A stretch of 64,000 nucleotides of DNA from Novosphingobium sp. Chol11 (GTDB lineage Bacteria; Pseudomonadota; Alphaproteobacteria; Sphingomonadales; Sphingomonadaceae): contig CAMDQO010000013.1 in assembly GCA_945906105.1 (NCBI GenBank), positions 1 to 64,000 on the forward strand. Reading direction: 5' to 3'. Positions 40,612 to 49,261 of this stretch are shown in pieces. Every line of letters begins with the position of its first letter. Position 1 is the stretch's first letter. Under the pieces are notes generated by a model. That model made no database searches. It was not told the origin of the DNA and worked only from the letters and a program-made list of their open reading frames with translations. The position numbers were made by a program, and so were the translations under genes.

Positions 40612-40919
40612 AAAATAAGAAAGAGCCGATGCCCATACAAGAGGAGGCCTTCTTTGAGGGCGATGTGGTCGGAAAGCTTTTAGATTGGGTGTTTTCGTTC
40701 ACTGTCGTTGCAGTATTTGCAGGTGGTACTTTGTGGGCCATAAGCAGCTGGGGTTGGTTTCTAGGTCTGATAGGCGGTGCCTTACTTTCAGCCATTCCAG
40801 CCTTTGGTCTGTTCCTCCTTGGACTGGATTCTGCGATTAACCGTAAAATTGTGGCCGGAATTGTGGTTGCTATCGTCTGTGCATTTTTCGTGATGGATTG
40901 GCTATTCCCCGCCAGTTAG
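40608..40919 (+). CDS. Small membrane protein of unknown function
   Basis: A 103-residue protein with an acidic N terminus (EEAFFEGD), then three hydrophobic helices (about residues 26-48, 50-71 and 80-99). A good ribosome site TAAGGGG precedes the ATG, which overlaps the stop of the small ORF upstream. The gene is AT-rich compared with core genes here. No family is recognised. Confidence 0.6.
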   Translation: MKNKKEPMPIQEEAFFEGDVVGKLLDWVFSFTVVAVFAGGTLWAISSWGWFLGLIGGALLSAIPAFGLFLLGLDSAINRKIVAGIVVAIVCAFFVMDWLFPAS

Positions 40920-40938
40920 GCAGCGCAACACCCCGATT

Positions 40939-41070
40939 TCAATCTTTCCCGGAAATCCGCACGATGGCGTCATAAGCGTCGCGCGCTTCCGAGTTAGTCG
41001 GCCGTTTGATACGGCAAGGCTCCCCTTGAAAGCACGGGCCGTCTGCCGCAAACACGTTGTCATCGCCCAT
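40939..41070 (-). CDS. Possible 43-codon small protein
   Basis: A minus-strand ATG at 41070 opens 43 codons (MGDDNVFAADGPCFQGEPCR... ending VRISGKD). AAAGGGA lies about a dozen bases upstream. Two Cys residues could bind a metal. Residues 28-38 (EARDAYDAIVR) match the C-terminal EARDAYDVIVR of the esterase at 45998-47086, with similar DNA over about 35 bases. It is either a true small protein or the leftover tail of a lost esterase. No family is assigned. Confidence 0.4.
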   Translation of the reverse strand: MGDDNVFAADGPCFQGEPCRIKRPTNSEARDAYDAIVRISGKD

Positions 41071-41098
41071 TCAGGCCGAATCCCTTTAGGAAACCCCA

Positions 41099-42049
41099 AT
41101 GCCTACCGGCCTAGTCGCGCTGCTTGATGATATTTCCGTAATCGCCAAGGCGGCGGCGGCTACCATTGACGATGTTGGCGTGGCGGCGGCGAAGGCTGGG
41201 TCCAAGGCGGCGGGGGTGGTGATTGATGATGCGGCGGTAACGCCGAGCTATGTCACCGAATTCACCCCTGATCGTGAACTGCCGATCATCTGGCAGATCA
41301 CCAAGGGTTCGTTGCGCAACAAGCTGCTGATCCTGCTCCCTGCGGCGCTGCTGCTCAGCCAGTTTCTGCCGCAGGTGATAACCCCGCTGCTGATGCTGGG
41401 CGGGCTTTATCTGTGCTTTGAAGGCGCGGAAAAGGTGCTGGAAAAGCTGGGCGCAGATCACCTCGGCGAAGTGCTGGGCGATCCGATTGCCGACATGGCG
41501 GAATTTGAACGTGAGCGAATTTCGGGCGCGGTACGCACCGATTTCATCCTTTCGGCAGAGATCATGGCGATTGCCCTTGCCGAAGTGGCGAGCGAGCCAT
41601 TGCTCAGCCGCGCGCTGATCCTGGCGGCAGTGGCGGTGGTCATCACTGCGCTGGTCTATGGGGCGGTGGCGCTGATCGTGAAAATGGACGATATCGGCCT
41701 GCATCTTGCCAAGCGCCGCAATGCTGCTTCGCAAAAGCTGGGCAGGATGTTGCTGTTGGCCATGCCCAAGTTGCTGGCTTTGCTCTCGTCAGTGGGGACA
41801 CTGGCGATGCTGTGGGTCGGTGGCGGGATTATCCTGCACGGCGCGCATGAACTGGGATGGCACGGTCCATCGGATGCCGCCCACGCTGTGCAGCATTGGG
41901 TAGAACTTAGCGCAGGTCCGCTGGGCGGCACTCTCGGCTGGTTGAGTTCTGCCGTTGTGTCCGCGCTAGTCGGCCTTGTCCTCGGCGCAGGTGTGGCGGC
42001 GATTATCCACTTGGTGGGCAAGGCGCGCGGGAAGCCTGCGCACCCCTGA
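41099..42049 (+). CDS. DUF808 (YedI-like) membrane protein
   Basis: A 316-residue multi-pass membrane protein of the DUF808 family. The start GLVALLDDISVIAKAAAATIDDVGVAAAKAGSKAAGVVIDDAAVTP is diagnostic. Several hydrophobic helices follow (LLILLPAALLLSQFLP, ALILAAVAVVITALVYG, VSALVGLVLGAGVAAII). Its function is not known; the E. coli relative YedI is uncharacterised. ATG 41099. It is followed by 231 bp before the TonB-dependent receptor. Confidence 0.88.
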   Translation: MPTGLVALLDDISVIAKAAAATIDDVGVAAAKAGSKAAGVVIDDAAVTPSYVTEFTPDRELPIIWQITKGSLRNKLLILLPAALLLSQFLPQVITPLLMLGGLYLCFEGAEKVLEKLGADHLGEVLGDPIADMAEFERERISGAVRTDFILSAEIMAIALAEVASEPLLSRALILAAVAVVITALVYGAVALIVKMDDIGLHLAKRRNAASQKLGRMLLLAMPKLLALLSSVGTLAMLWVGGGIILHGAHELGWHGPSDAAHAVQHWVELSAGPLGGTLGWLSSAVVSALVGLVLGAGVAAIIHLVGKARGKPAHP

Positions 42050-42126
42050 GCTGGCCCATTCATGCGTTCAAAATCACTCGAACGAAGCGAAAGCTGGCGA
42101 AACTAATGTTTGGCTCTAGTGCGGTG

Positions 42127-42144
42127 CAGCATAATATTGCTGCA
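42127..42144. repeat. Inverted repeat upstream of the TonB-dependent receptor
   Basis: GCAGCA/TGCTGC around TAATAT, about 140 bp before the receptor start. It may be an operator. The region 42050-42280 also holds two CTAGTG words about 40 bp apart and a clear ribosome site AGGGGG before the ATG; no riboswitch is apparent. Confidence 0.4.
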
Positions 42145-42280
42145 TTGCGGCGGTCTAGTGACTAAACTGTCGTCAAGTCGTTGTAAAAACGGCACGGAAC
42201 TTTCACTAAATTGGCATCGCGCCGTCACAAGCCCTGCCTATCAGCCCCCTCATTCAGACTTAACACCCAAGGGGGCTCCA

Positions 42281-44596
42281 ATGCGCACATTCACTGTTTT
42301 CTTGCTGACCACGATAGCCACTATCGCTCAACCGGCGATGGCGCAGGACAAGCCGATACCGGCTGATGAGAGCGTCGATGCGGAAAGCAGCGATGCGATT
42401 GTCGTGTTCGGCAAGGGCGAAACGCGCCAGGTTCAAGAAGTGCAGGCCGCAGACATCCGTATCCTTACCCCAGGCATCAGCCCAATTCGCGCTATCGAGA
42501 AGCTGCCCAGCGTCAACATCCAGTCGGCTGATCCCTTTGGCAACTATGAATGGTCGACCCGCGTCACGATCCGCAGCTTCAACCAGAACCAGCTTGGCTT
42601 CACCTTCGACGGCATCCCGCTGGGTGACATGAGTTATGGCAACCACAACGGCCTGCACATCAGCCGCGCGACCAGTTCGGAGAATATCGGCTCGATCCGC
42701 GTTTCGCAGGGTGCCGGTGCGATCGGCTCGAATTCGACGGGCAATCTTGGCGGTTCGGTCGAGACGTTCTCGATGGACCCCAAGGACAGCTTTGGTGCCG
42801 ACGCCAACGCAACCTATGGCAGCAATGAAACGATGCGCGGATTTGCCCGCATTAACCTCGGCAGCGCCGATGGTGCGCGCGGTTTTGTCTCCTATGGTTA
42901 TGGCTCGACCGACAAGTACAAGGGCGTCGGCAAGCAGGATCAGCACATGATCAACGCTAAGGTGGTCGTGCCGCTTGGTGGTGCAACGCTTGACGGTTGG
43001 TTCTCATATTCAGACCGCCGCGAGCAGGACTATCAGGATATGTCGCTCGATATGCTGAACCGGCTTGGCTATGGTTCGGACAATACCTTCCCTGACTATG
43101 CGCTTGGTATCCTTTATGCCGACATCGGCAACAACATCGACAATTTCAATAATACGACCGGCGCTTCTGGCGCTGATGGCCTCTCCGATCAGACTGGCCT
43201 GCCGCCAAGCAGGCCATCAGCTGGCTCCGTGTTCCCGAACAATGTCACCTCGGTCGATGACGCCTATTATGATGCCTCGGGCCTGCGCAAGGATACGCTG
43301 GGAGCCATCGGCCTGAAGGCTCCGCTTGGCGATTCGGCCAATCTTGCCATCAAGGGCTATTACCACCACAACCGCGGCATGGGGCTTTGGGTAACACCTT
43401 ATACACCCAGTCCTAGTGGCGTGCCGTTCTCGATCCGGACCACCGAATATGAAATTGATCGTGCTGGTGTGTTCGCCAATGTCGATTTCAAGATCGGTGC
43501 AAATGCCATCGTTATTGGTGCATGGTATGAAAACAACAAGTTCAACCAAGCGCGTCGCTTCTACGGCTATGCCAGCCGCACCGCGCCTGATCGCTACGTG
43601 CGCGATTACCCGACGAACCCGTTCTTTACCCAGTGGGAGTTCGATTTCACCACCGAAACCATGCAATACCATGTGCAGGATCAGATTGATCTCGGTGCGC
43701 TGAAGATCAATCTTGGCTGGAAGGGCTTCAAAGTTACCAACGAAGCGACCGCGATAGTTCAGGCCAGCTTCCCGCAGGGCAGGATCAAGGCTGAAGACTG
43801 GTTCCAGCCGCATGCTGGTTTCGCGCTTGATCTTGGCGGAAATGCTGAAGTTTTCGGTGGGTTTACCCAGGCAACCCGCTCCTTCGCTTCGGCCACCACC
43901 ACCGGTCCGTTCAGCACCAATCAGACGGGCTTCAACGCTATCAGCAGCACGCTGAAGCCTGAATCTTCCGATACCTACGAACTGGGCGCGCGGTATAACA
44001 CTGGTTCGTTCAACGGCGTGATTGGCGTCTATCTGGTCAACTTCCACAACCGCCTGCTCTCCGCCGCATCAGGCCCCAGCATTGTTGGCAGCCCTTCGAT
44101 CCTGCAGAATGTCGGTGCAGTGCGTGCTGCCGGATTCGAGGCCGCAGCCGATGTCAAACTGGGCAGTGGTTTCGGCCTGTTTGCTTCGTACAGCTACACC
44201 GATGCGACCTATCGTAACGACGTGTTCAACGTATCGGGCGTGTTGCTGGCGGCGATCAAGGGCAAGACTGTGATCGACACTCCAAAGCATATGCTGCGCG
44301 GTGAATTGAGCTATGATCAAGGCTCCATCTTTGGCCGGATCGGTGCCAACTATATGTCCGAACGCTTCTTCACCTATACCAATGACAAGTCGGTTCCTGG
44401 CCGGGTGATTGTTGACGCTACTCTGGGCTATCGCCTGACCGACAAGATCGAGATCCAGATCAACGCCTCCAACCTGCTCGACAAGCAGTATATCGCTACG
44501 ATCAACTCGGGCGGTACCGGCAACAGTGGTGATCGCCAGACACTGCTGGTCGGTGCGCCGCAGCAGTTCTTCGTCACGCTGAAGACGGGGTTCTGA
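42281..44596 (+). CDS. TonB-dependent outer-membrane receptor
   Basis: A 771-residue receptor. Signal peptide residues 1-22 (VFLLTTIATIAQPAMA), a TonB-box-like DAIVVFGK near residue 41, then a plug domain (QEVQAADIRILTPGISPIRAIEKLPSVNIQ, TRVTIRSFNQNQLGFTFDGIPLG, GAGAIGSNSTGNLGGSVETFS) and a long beta barrel ending in Phe (FFVTLKTGF). TonB energy drives import. The substrate is unknown; the gene right behind it encodes a secreted phosphodiesterase, suggesting a phosphate ester or nucleotide-derived ligand, as inference. It is 2 bp from that gene. Confidence 0.93.
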   Translation: MRTFTVFLLTTIATIAQPAMAQDKPIPADESVDAESSDAIVVFGKGETRQVQEVQAADIRILTPGISPIRAIEKLPSVNIQSADPFGNYEWSTRVTIRSFNQNQLGFTFDGIPLGDMSYGNHNGLHISRATSSENIGSIRVSQGAGAIGSNSTGNLGGSVETFSMDPKDSFGADANATYGSNETMRGFARINLGSADGARGFVSYGYGSTDKYKGVGKQDQHMINAKVVVPLGGATLDGWFSYSDRREQDYQDMSLDMLNRLGYGSDNTFPDYALGILYADIGNNIDNFNNTTGASGADGLSDQTGLPPSRPSAGSVFPNNVTSVDDAYYDASGLRKDTLGAIGLKAPLGDSANLAIKGYYHHNRGMGLWVTPYTPSPSGVPFSIRTTEYEIDRAGVFANVDFKIGANAIVIGAWYENNKFNQARRFYGYASRTAPDRYVRDYPTNPFFTQWEFDFTTETMQYHVQDQIDLGALKINLGWKGFKVTNEATAIVQASFPQGRIKAEDWFQPHAGFALDLGGNAEVFGGFTQATRSFASATTTGPFSTNQTGFNAISSTLKPESSDTYELGARYNTGSFNGVIGVYLVNFHNRLLSAASGPSIVGSPSILQNVGAVRAAGFEAAADVKLGSGFGLFASYSYTDATYRNDVFNVSGVLLAAIKGKTVIDTPKHMLRGELSYDQGSIFGRIGANYMSERFFTYTNDKSVPGRVIVDATLGYRLTDKIEIQINASNLLDKQYIATINSGGTGNSGDRQTLLVGAPQQFFVTLKTGF

Positions 44597-44598
44597 CC

Positions 44599-45972
44599 AT
44601 GAGGGCTGCGCTTTTCTCGCTGGCCAGCGGAGTTGCCCTGGCGGCAACACCGGCACTGGCCGAACCAGTTCTGTTGATCTCGATTGACGGACTGCGTCCC
44701 GGTGATGTTACCGAGGCAGAGCAGCGCGGCTTGAAAGTGCCGAATCTTCGGCGCTTCGTGAAGGAGGGCGCCTTTGCCACCGGCGTAACCGGCGTCCTCC
44801 CCACAGTAACTTATCCCAGCCATGCAACACTGCTGACCGGCGTTAGTCCGGCGCGGCACGGGGTGGTCAACAACAACACTTTTGATCCCACCCAGATCAA
44901 TGCCAGCGGCTGGTATTGGTATGCCAGCGACATCAAGGTGCCGACATTGTGGTCGGTTGCCGGTACAGCGGGCCTGAAGGTTGCCAATGTCCATTGGCCG
45001 GTCAGTGTAGGTGCCAAAGGGGTCAGCTGGAATCTGCCGCAGATCTGGCGTTCAGGCCATGGCGATGATGCCAAACTGCTGACGGCGCTGGCTAGTCCTG
45101 GTCTGGTCGCTGAACTGGAGGCAAAGGTCGGCAAAGCTTATGCTCCGGGGATCGATGAAGACATAGCAGGCGATGAAAACCGGGGCCGCTTTGCGGTGGA
45201 GTTGATCAAGACCCGCAAGCCGGACTTCGCAACTGTCTATCTCACCGCGCTGGACCACGAGCAGCACCTTGAAGGCCCGGGTACACCCAAAGCACATGCG
45301 GTTCTGGAGCGGATTGATACGGTCATCGGCCAGCTGGTTGCCGCTGAACTGGCCGCCCGGCCTGATGCCGTGATAGCTGTGGTCAGCGATCACGGGTTTG
45401 AGCCTATCGCCCGAGAAACGAATTTCTTCCGCGCCTTTATTGATGCCGAGCTGATCAAGCTTGACCCGGCTGGCAAGGTTATTGCTTGGGAAGCCATGCC
45501 CTGGCCATCGGGCGGCTCGGTCGCGATTGTCCTAGCCCGTCCGGATGATCAGCAACTGGTCGCCAAGGTTCGCAACCTGCTGGGCAGCCTGAAGGCCGAT
45601 CCGGCAAATGCCATCGCCGCTGTCGCTGAGGCGGCGGAGATCAAGCAGATGGGCGGAAATCCCGGCGCCAGTTTTTATATCAACATGGCAGCCGATGCCG
45701 CAGCGGGAGGTTTTGCCGGCAAGGGTGCGCTGGTGAACGGATCACCCAAATATAAAGGCACGCACGGCTATTTCCCCGCGATTGAACATTTGCGCTCCAC
45801 GTTCCTGATCATGGGCAAGGGTATCCCGCAGGGGCGCTCGCTGGGCCAGATTGACATGCGTGCTATCGCCCCGACCCTTGCGGCGGTGCTGAAGGTAAAG
45901 CTGCCCGATGCAGAGGTGCCTGCGCTGGTATTGATGCCCGCTCAGGCTAAGGCTGCCAAATCCAGACGTTAG
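44599..45972 (+). CDS. Secreted phosphodiesterase / nucleotide pyrophosphatase-like protein
   Basis: A 457-residue alkaline-phosphatase-superfamily enzyme, NPP-like. Signal peptide 1-21 (LASGVALAATPALA). Metal and nucleophile residues are visible: D30 in LISIDGLRPGD, T71 in LPTVTYPSHATLLTG, and further ligands in ALDHEQHLEGPGT and VVSDHGFEP. The enzymes cut nucleotide or other phosphodiesters. The start is 2 bp after the TonB receptor stop, so both are made from one mRNA: enzyme in the periplasm, receptor in the outer membrane. The actual substrate is unknown. Confidence 0.88.
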   Translation: MRAALFSLASGVALAATPALAEPVLLISIDGLRPGDVTEAEQRGLKVPNLRRFVKEGAFATGVTGVLPTVTYPSHATLLTGVSPARHGVVNNNTFDPTQINASGWYWYASDIKVPTLWSVAGTAGLKVANVHWPVSVGAKGVSWNLPQIWRSGHGDDAKLLTALASPGLVAELEAKVGKAYAPGIDEDIAGDENRGRFAVELIKTRKPDFATVYLTALDHEQHLEGPGTPKAHAVLERIDTVIGQLVAAELAARPDAVIAVVSDHGFEPIARETNFFRAFIDAELIKLDPAGKVIAWEAMPWPSGGSVAIVLARPDDQQLVAKVRNLLGSLKADPANAIAAVAEAAEIKQMGGNPGASFYINMAADAAAGGFAGKGALVNGSPKYKGTHGYFPAIEHLRSTFLIMGKGIPQGRSLGQIDMRAIAPTLAAVLKVKLPDAEVPALVLMPAQAKAAKSRR

Positions 45973-45976
45973 ATAA

Positions 45977-45995
45977 CCGGGCTAACGTGGCCCGG
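45977..45995. terminator. Weak bidirectional hairpin between the phosphodiesterase and esterase genes
   Basis: A 6 bp stem CCGGGC/GCCCGG with a seven-base loop lies exactly between the two convergent stops. T runs are poor on both sides, so termination may be only partial. Confidence 0.5.
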
Positions 45996-45997
45996 CA

Positions 45998-47086
45998 TTA
46001 CTTCAGATTCTCTCGGAAGAACCGCACGATAACATCATAGGCATCGCGTGCTTCGGGCAGGTTTGACTGGTAGATATAGCAGTGGTCCATGCCCTCGCCG
46101 ACCACCAGGGTTGATTTCACCCCGGCTTTGAGCAGCTGTGAATTGGTATAGACCGCTGGGCTCATGTCCATAGCGCGGGTGCCGGTAATCAGCAGCGTTG
46201 GCGGGAACTTGGCGAGAACTGCTGGGAACTCTGCGGGAGAGATCACCGGGCCTTTGATCTCTGCGCCATCGAAATAGCCGCGCGTCATATCGGTGGCAGT
46301 CTGGCCGGGTTTTGCCGGAGGCGGGAAAGAGCCGCTGACATAGCCACTGATATAAGCGGAATCACCGGCTAGAAAGCGCACGCCGCCCGCTCCGAAAATA
46401 CCGATGCCGCCGGGTTGGGGCAGGCCGTGCGATGGCAGCCAACTGGCGCTCTCCGCCGTCAGAGCACCACCTGCCGAGCAGCCATAGAGCCCGATATTCT
46501 TAGCCTTGTAGGTCTTCAACAGTTCGCGATAGACTTTTTCGATATCTTCCAGCGCGGCGGGGTGTTTGGCTTCTGGCCCCATGCGGTAATTGACCGAGAC
46601 GACCTTGTAGCCGCCGACCGAGGCAATCGGGATCGATTCTATCAGCGAGCAACTTTCCCAGCACATCGAAAAGGCGCCGCCGTGGAGGTTGATGAGGACG
46701 CGCTTCTTGTCCCACTTCTTGTCTTTGGGGGTAACAACGCGAACGGGAATTCCGGCCACAGATTGCTCGGCGATATCGACCGGATACATCTTCTGTATGC
46801 CCGCAACCTGGGGAGCGAGCATGGCGACCAGACCTTTGCGCATCAGTTCCACTGGAATGTCATTGCGCGGCACGCCTGCCGGCATTTTTGCGCGCATCTT
46901 TTGGGCAGCGACGGCTTCTGGGCTGAGCAGTTCGCTGGGCGGCAGGTCAAATGCGGGAACATGAACCGTGCCGTCTTCGCCGAAAGTGGGGCGCGGTGCG
47001 GGGGGAGCATCTTCAGCTGCCAGCGGCGTTGCGACAGCGATGGCGAGCCAGCTGATGGCGAAGATCGACTTGGCATTAAGACGCAT
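45998..47086 (-). CDS. Secreted alpha/beta hydrolase (HSL-type esterase)
   Basis: A 362-residue exported esterase. Signal peptide about 1-24 (FAISWLAIAVATPLAA). The HSL-family oxyanion motif LINLHGGAFSM is clear, the nucleophile is in GLYGCSAGGALT, and the catalytic His is in GEGMDHCYIY; a late Asp is in ITGTRAMDMSP. It acts on small esters, possibly drug or metabolite esters. ATG 47086. It is convergent with the phosphodiesterase and may share its metabolic role, though no substrate is shown. Its C-terminal EARDAYDVIVRFF recurs in a small ORF at 40939-41070. Confidence 0.87.
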   Translation of the reverse strand: MRLNAKSIFAISWLAIAVATPLAAEDAPPAPRPTFGEDGTVHVPAFDLPPSELLSPEAVAAQKMRAKMPAGVPRNDIPVELMRKGLVAMLAPQVAGIQKMYPVDIAEQSVAGIPVRVVTPKDKKWDKKRVLINLHGGAFSMCWESCSLIESIPIASVGGYKVVSVNYRMGPEAKHPAALEDIEKVYRELLKTYKAKNIGLYGCSAGGALTAESASWLPSHGLPQPGGIGIFGAGGVRFLAGDSAYISGYVSGSFPPPAKPGQTATDMTRGYFDGAEIKGPVISPAEFPAVLAKFPPTLLITGTRAMDMSPAVYTNSQLLKAGVKSTLVVGEGMDHCYIYQSNLPEARDAYDVIVRFFRENLK

Positions 47087-47176
47087 GGCTTCCTCCCCCG
47101 GATGAGCCGGTTTGTGGGAGAGGCTAACCTGTCTGGCGGCAAGGCGCCAGAGCGATCGTTATAGTGGATTGCAGTT

Positions 47177-47539
47177 TTACGCAGCCACGCGCAGCGGCAG
47201 CTTTACCGGCTCAAAAGTCGGTCGGCTGCGGGCATAGTCCTTGACCAGTGTCCTGAACACTTCGCCATGCAACGGGTGATCGAATTCGATCCCGGCAGAA
47301 GAGCCTTCGGCCCAGACGATAGTGGCGTTCTTGGGCTGCAATTCGGGCAACAATAGTGTGATCTCGTCACCCATGCGCACTTCGCCGATCCCCTCGATCC
47401 GTGCTCCGAACGGCGTCATGTCTTTCAACATGGTGGTGCCGCGAAAACCCCAGAGCCGGTATTTGACCATCATGTCAAAAGCCACACGCTCAGCGCGGCG
47501 CGGCAGAGAGGATTCGGTCTCGGTTACGGCAGGATTCAT
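47177..47539 (-). CDS. PilZ-domain protein
   Basis: A 120-residue protein consisting largely of a PilZ domain, the c-di-GMP receptor. Candidate ligand residues are RRAERVAFDM with basic residues at the start and a second motif in KDMTPFGARIEG, in place of the usual D/NxSxxG, so binding may be altered. A later GIEFDHPLHG is typical. ATG 47539 follows GGGGGA by six bases. It probably reads out c-di-GMP made by GGDEF proteins such as those at 55.9-60.9 kb. It is a single gene between esterase and ligase. Confidence 0.8.
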   Translation of the reverse strand: MNPAVTETESSLPRRAERVAFDMMVKYRLWGFRGTTMLKDMTPFGARIEGIGEVRMGDEITLLLPELQPKNATIVWAEGSSAGIEFDHPLHGEVFRTLVKDYARSRPTFEPVKLPLRVAA

Positions 47540-47605
47540 CGCATTTCCCCCATTGGCTGAATAGCACAAAGGTGAAAACGGTTGGTTAACGCGGTTTTTA
47601 AGGGG

Positions 47606-49015
47606 TCAGGGCAGGCGGCGCAGCAGATCAGCGGCAAACTTGGTTAATGTATCGTCACGCGCGCCCATGATAACCACCCGATCACCGGGCTGGGCGATAA
47701 CGATTATACGGGTGGCACAGTCATCGCGTGAGGGGATATATTCCGCTTTTCCGCCGAGTTGCTCGATCAGGAGCACGATCCGCTCGCTGCCCTCGCTGCG
47801 ATCCACCGTACCGCCAAAATAGACCGGATCGCAGAGCAGGGTGACATCATCGGGTCCGAGCATACGGGCGAATGTAGCGGCGAGTTCCCGGCCCATCTGG
47901 CGCAAGGGTCCGTAGCCGTGTGGCTGGAAGAAAGCGATGACGCGGCCCGGATGGGCTTTGAGCGCGGCGAGTGTGGCGGAGATCTTGTCAGGGTTGTGGC
48001 CGAAATCGTCAATAACCGTTATATTGGAATGGCTTGTGCCGATAATATCGAACCGCCTGGCAAGGCCCACAAAGGCACCGAGCGCGGCAACAGCATCGCT
48101 CACCGAAACGCCGACGGCATTGGTAGCGGCAACAGCGGCCAATGCGTTGTACAGATTGTGACGGCCGGGGACTTTGAGGTCGAGTTGGTGGCTGGAGCCA
48201 TCGCGGCGATCCACAATCGTTGCTGAAAGGCTGGTCGGTGCCTCATGGATAGAGCCCGCCTCAACCCCGATCATCGCCGCTTCGCTGGCAATGCCGAATG
48301 TCACCAGCGCCTTGGCATGGGGGGCCAGCGCAGCAGTTTCGGCATCGTCGAGGTTGATGGCGCAAATCTGTGCTGAGCTCAGGAAATTGCCGAACAGTGC
48401 ACGCAGTTCCTCAAGGCTTTTGTGATCAAGGCTGACATTGCCGAGCACTGCCACCTTGGGGCGATAGAGCGCAATCGAACCGTCGCTCTCATCGACTTCG
48501 GAGACGAAGGTGCCACCCTTTCCGACGCGTGCCGAGGCGAACGGCGCTTGCGGTGAGACGAAGTTCTTCATCACTGCGCCGTTCATGATCGTTGGATCGC
48601 GGCCCAGTTCGGTGAGGATCCAGCCCACCATGCCGGTGACGGTGCTCTTGCCCGATGTGCCGCCGATGGCGATTCCGGTGGGCGCGGCATTGAACAGGTG
48701 GGCGAGCAATTCGGCGCGGCTCATGCGCGGGCAGGCGAGTTCCTTGGCACGCACCATTTCAGGCACCGTGTCCTCCACCGCAGCCGAGGCGACGAGTGTC
48801 TGCTCAGGCGAAGTAATTCCGCTGCCGTCCTGCGGGTGGAGAGCGAAGCCCAGACTTTCCAGCCAGGCGAATTTTTCCGGCGTCCGGCCCTGATCGCGGC
48901 TGCGGTCTGATCCGGCAACCTCAGCACCCAAACCGCGCAGGATCAGCGCTAGTGGCAACATGCCCGAGCCGCCAATGCCGCAAAAGAACCATGGGTGAGA
49001 GGTGAGTTGAGTCAT
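47606..49015 (-). CDS. mpl: Mur ligase of the MurC/Mpl type (probable muropeptide recycling ligase)
   Basis: A 469-residue Mur ligase. N-terminal Rossmann-like part FFCGIGGSGMLPLALILRGLG; ATP site GGTSGKSTVTG (118-125 core); FVSEVDESDGSIALYRP; VIDDFGHNPDKI with the conserved His and Asn; C-terminal VVIMGARDDTL. MurC and Mpl are hard to separate by motif. Mpl is inferred because its divergent neighbour is an LD-carboxypeptidase, which makes the tripeptide Mpl reuses, and murC is usually in the dcw cluster. Start at ATG 49015; ATG 49045 is an alternative. Confidence 0.75.
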   Translation of the reverse strand: MTQLTSHPWFFCGIGGSGMLPLALILRGLGAEVAGSDRSRDQGRTPEKFAWLESLGFALHPQDGSGITSPEQTLVASAAVEDTVPEMVRAKELACPRMSRAELLAHLFNAAPTGIAIGGTSGKSTVTGMVGWILTELGRDPTIMNGAVMKNFVSPQAPFASARVGKGGTFVSEVDESDGSIALYRPKVAVLGNVSLDHKSLEELRALFGNFLSSAQICAINLDDAETAALAPHAKALVTFGIASEAAMIGVEAGSIHEAPTSLSATIVDRRDGSSHQLDLKVPGRHNLYNALAAVAATNAVGVSVSDAVAALGAFVGLARRFDIIGTSHSNITVIDDFGHNPDKISATLAALKAHPGRVIAFFQPHGYGPLRQMGRELAATFARMLGPDDVTLLCDPVYFGGTVDRSEGSERIVLLIEQLGGKAEYIPSRDDCATRIIVIAQPGDRVVIMGARDDTLTKFAADLLRRLP

Positions 49016-49071
49016 GGCGGCTGGGTATGCGGGTGCGTTGGGCATGACAATGGGGGAAGGAAGATTTGTTT

Positions 49072-49211
49072 ACGCAAAGGCGCGAAGGCGCAAAGGGACT
49101 ATGCTGCGCCTCAGGCTACCCCCACTATCCGAGACCTCGGCAAAGCCAACGCTGACTGACAAAGCGGTTTTGCCGTACCCACTACATCTTTGCGCCTTCG
49201 CGCCTTTGCGT
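49072..49211. repeat. Intergenic element with 24 bp perfect inverted repeats
   Basis: Arms at 49072-49095 and 49188-49211 are perfect inverted repeats (ACGCAAAGGCGCGAAGGCGC plus AAAG). The 92 bp between contains no gene. The arms are themselves made of repeated CGCAAAGG/CGCGAAGG units. It lies in the divergent space between the Mur ligase and ldcA genes. It could be a small dispersed element or a strong hairpin. Confidence 0.93.
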
Positions 49212-49261
49212 GAACCATTCTTCATCTACCCCAAGCGCGATAACCCGGTTACAGCACACCG

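Noticed and set aside
40902..41099. 65-codon minus-strand frame near 41 kb
   Set aside because: It is in a different frame from the 43-codon ORF that shows the esterase-like block, begins inside the next gene's leader and has no protein features. I kept only the 43-codon frame.
42160..42200. Possible Pho box (CTGTCGTCAAGTCGTTGT) upstream of the TonB receptor
   Set aside because: The first half-site is close to CTGTCAT, but the second at the right spacing matches only about three of seven bases. Not enough to claim PhoB control.
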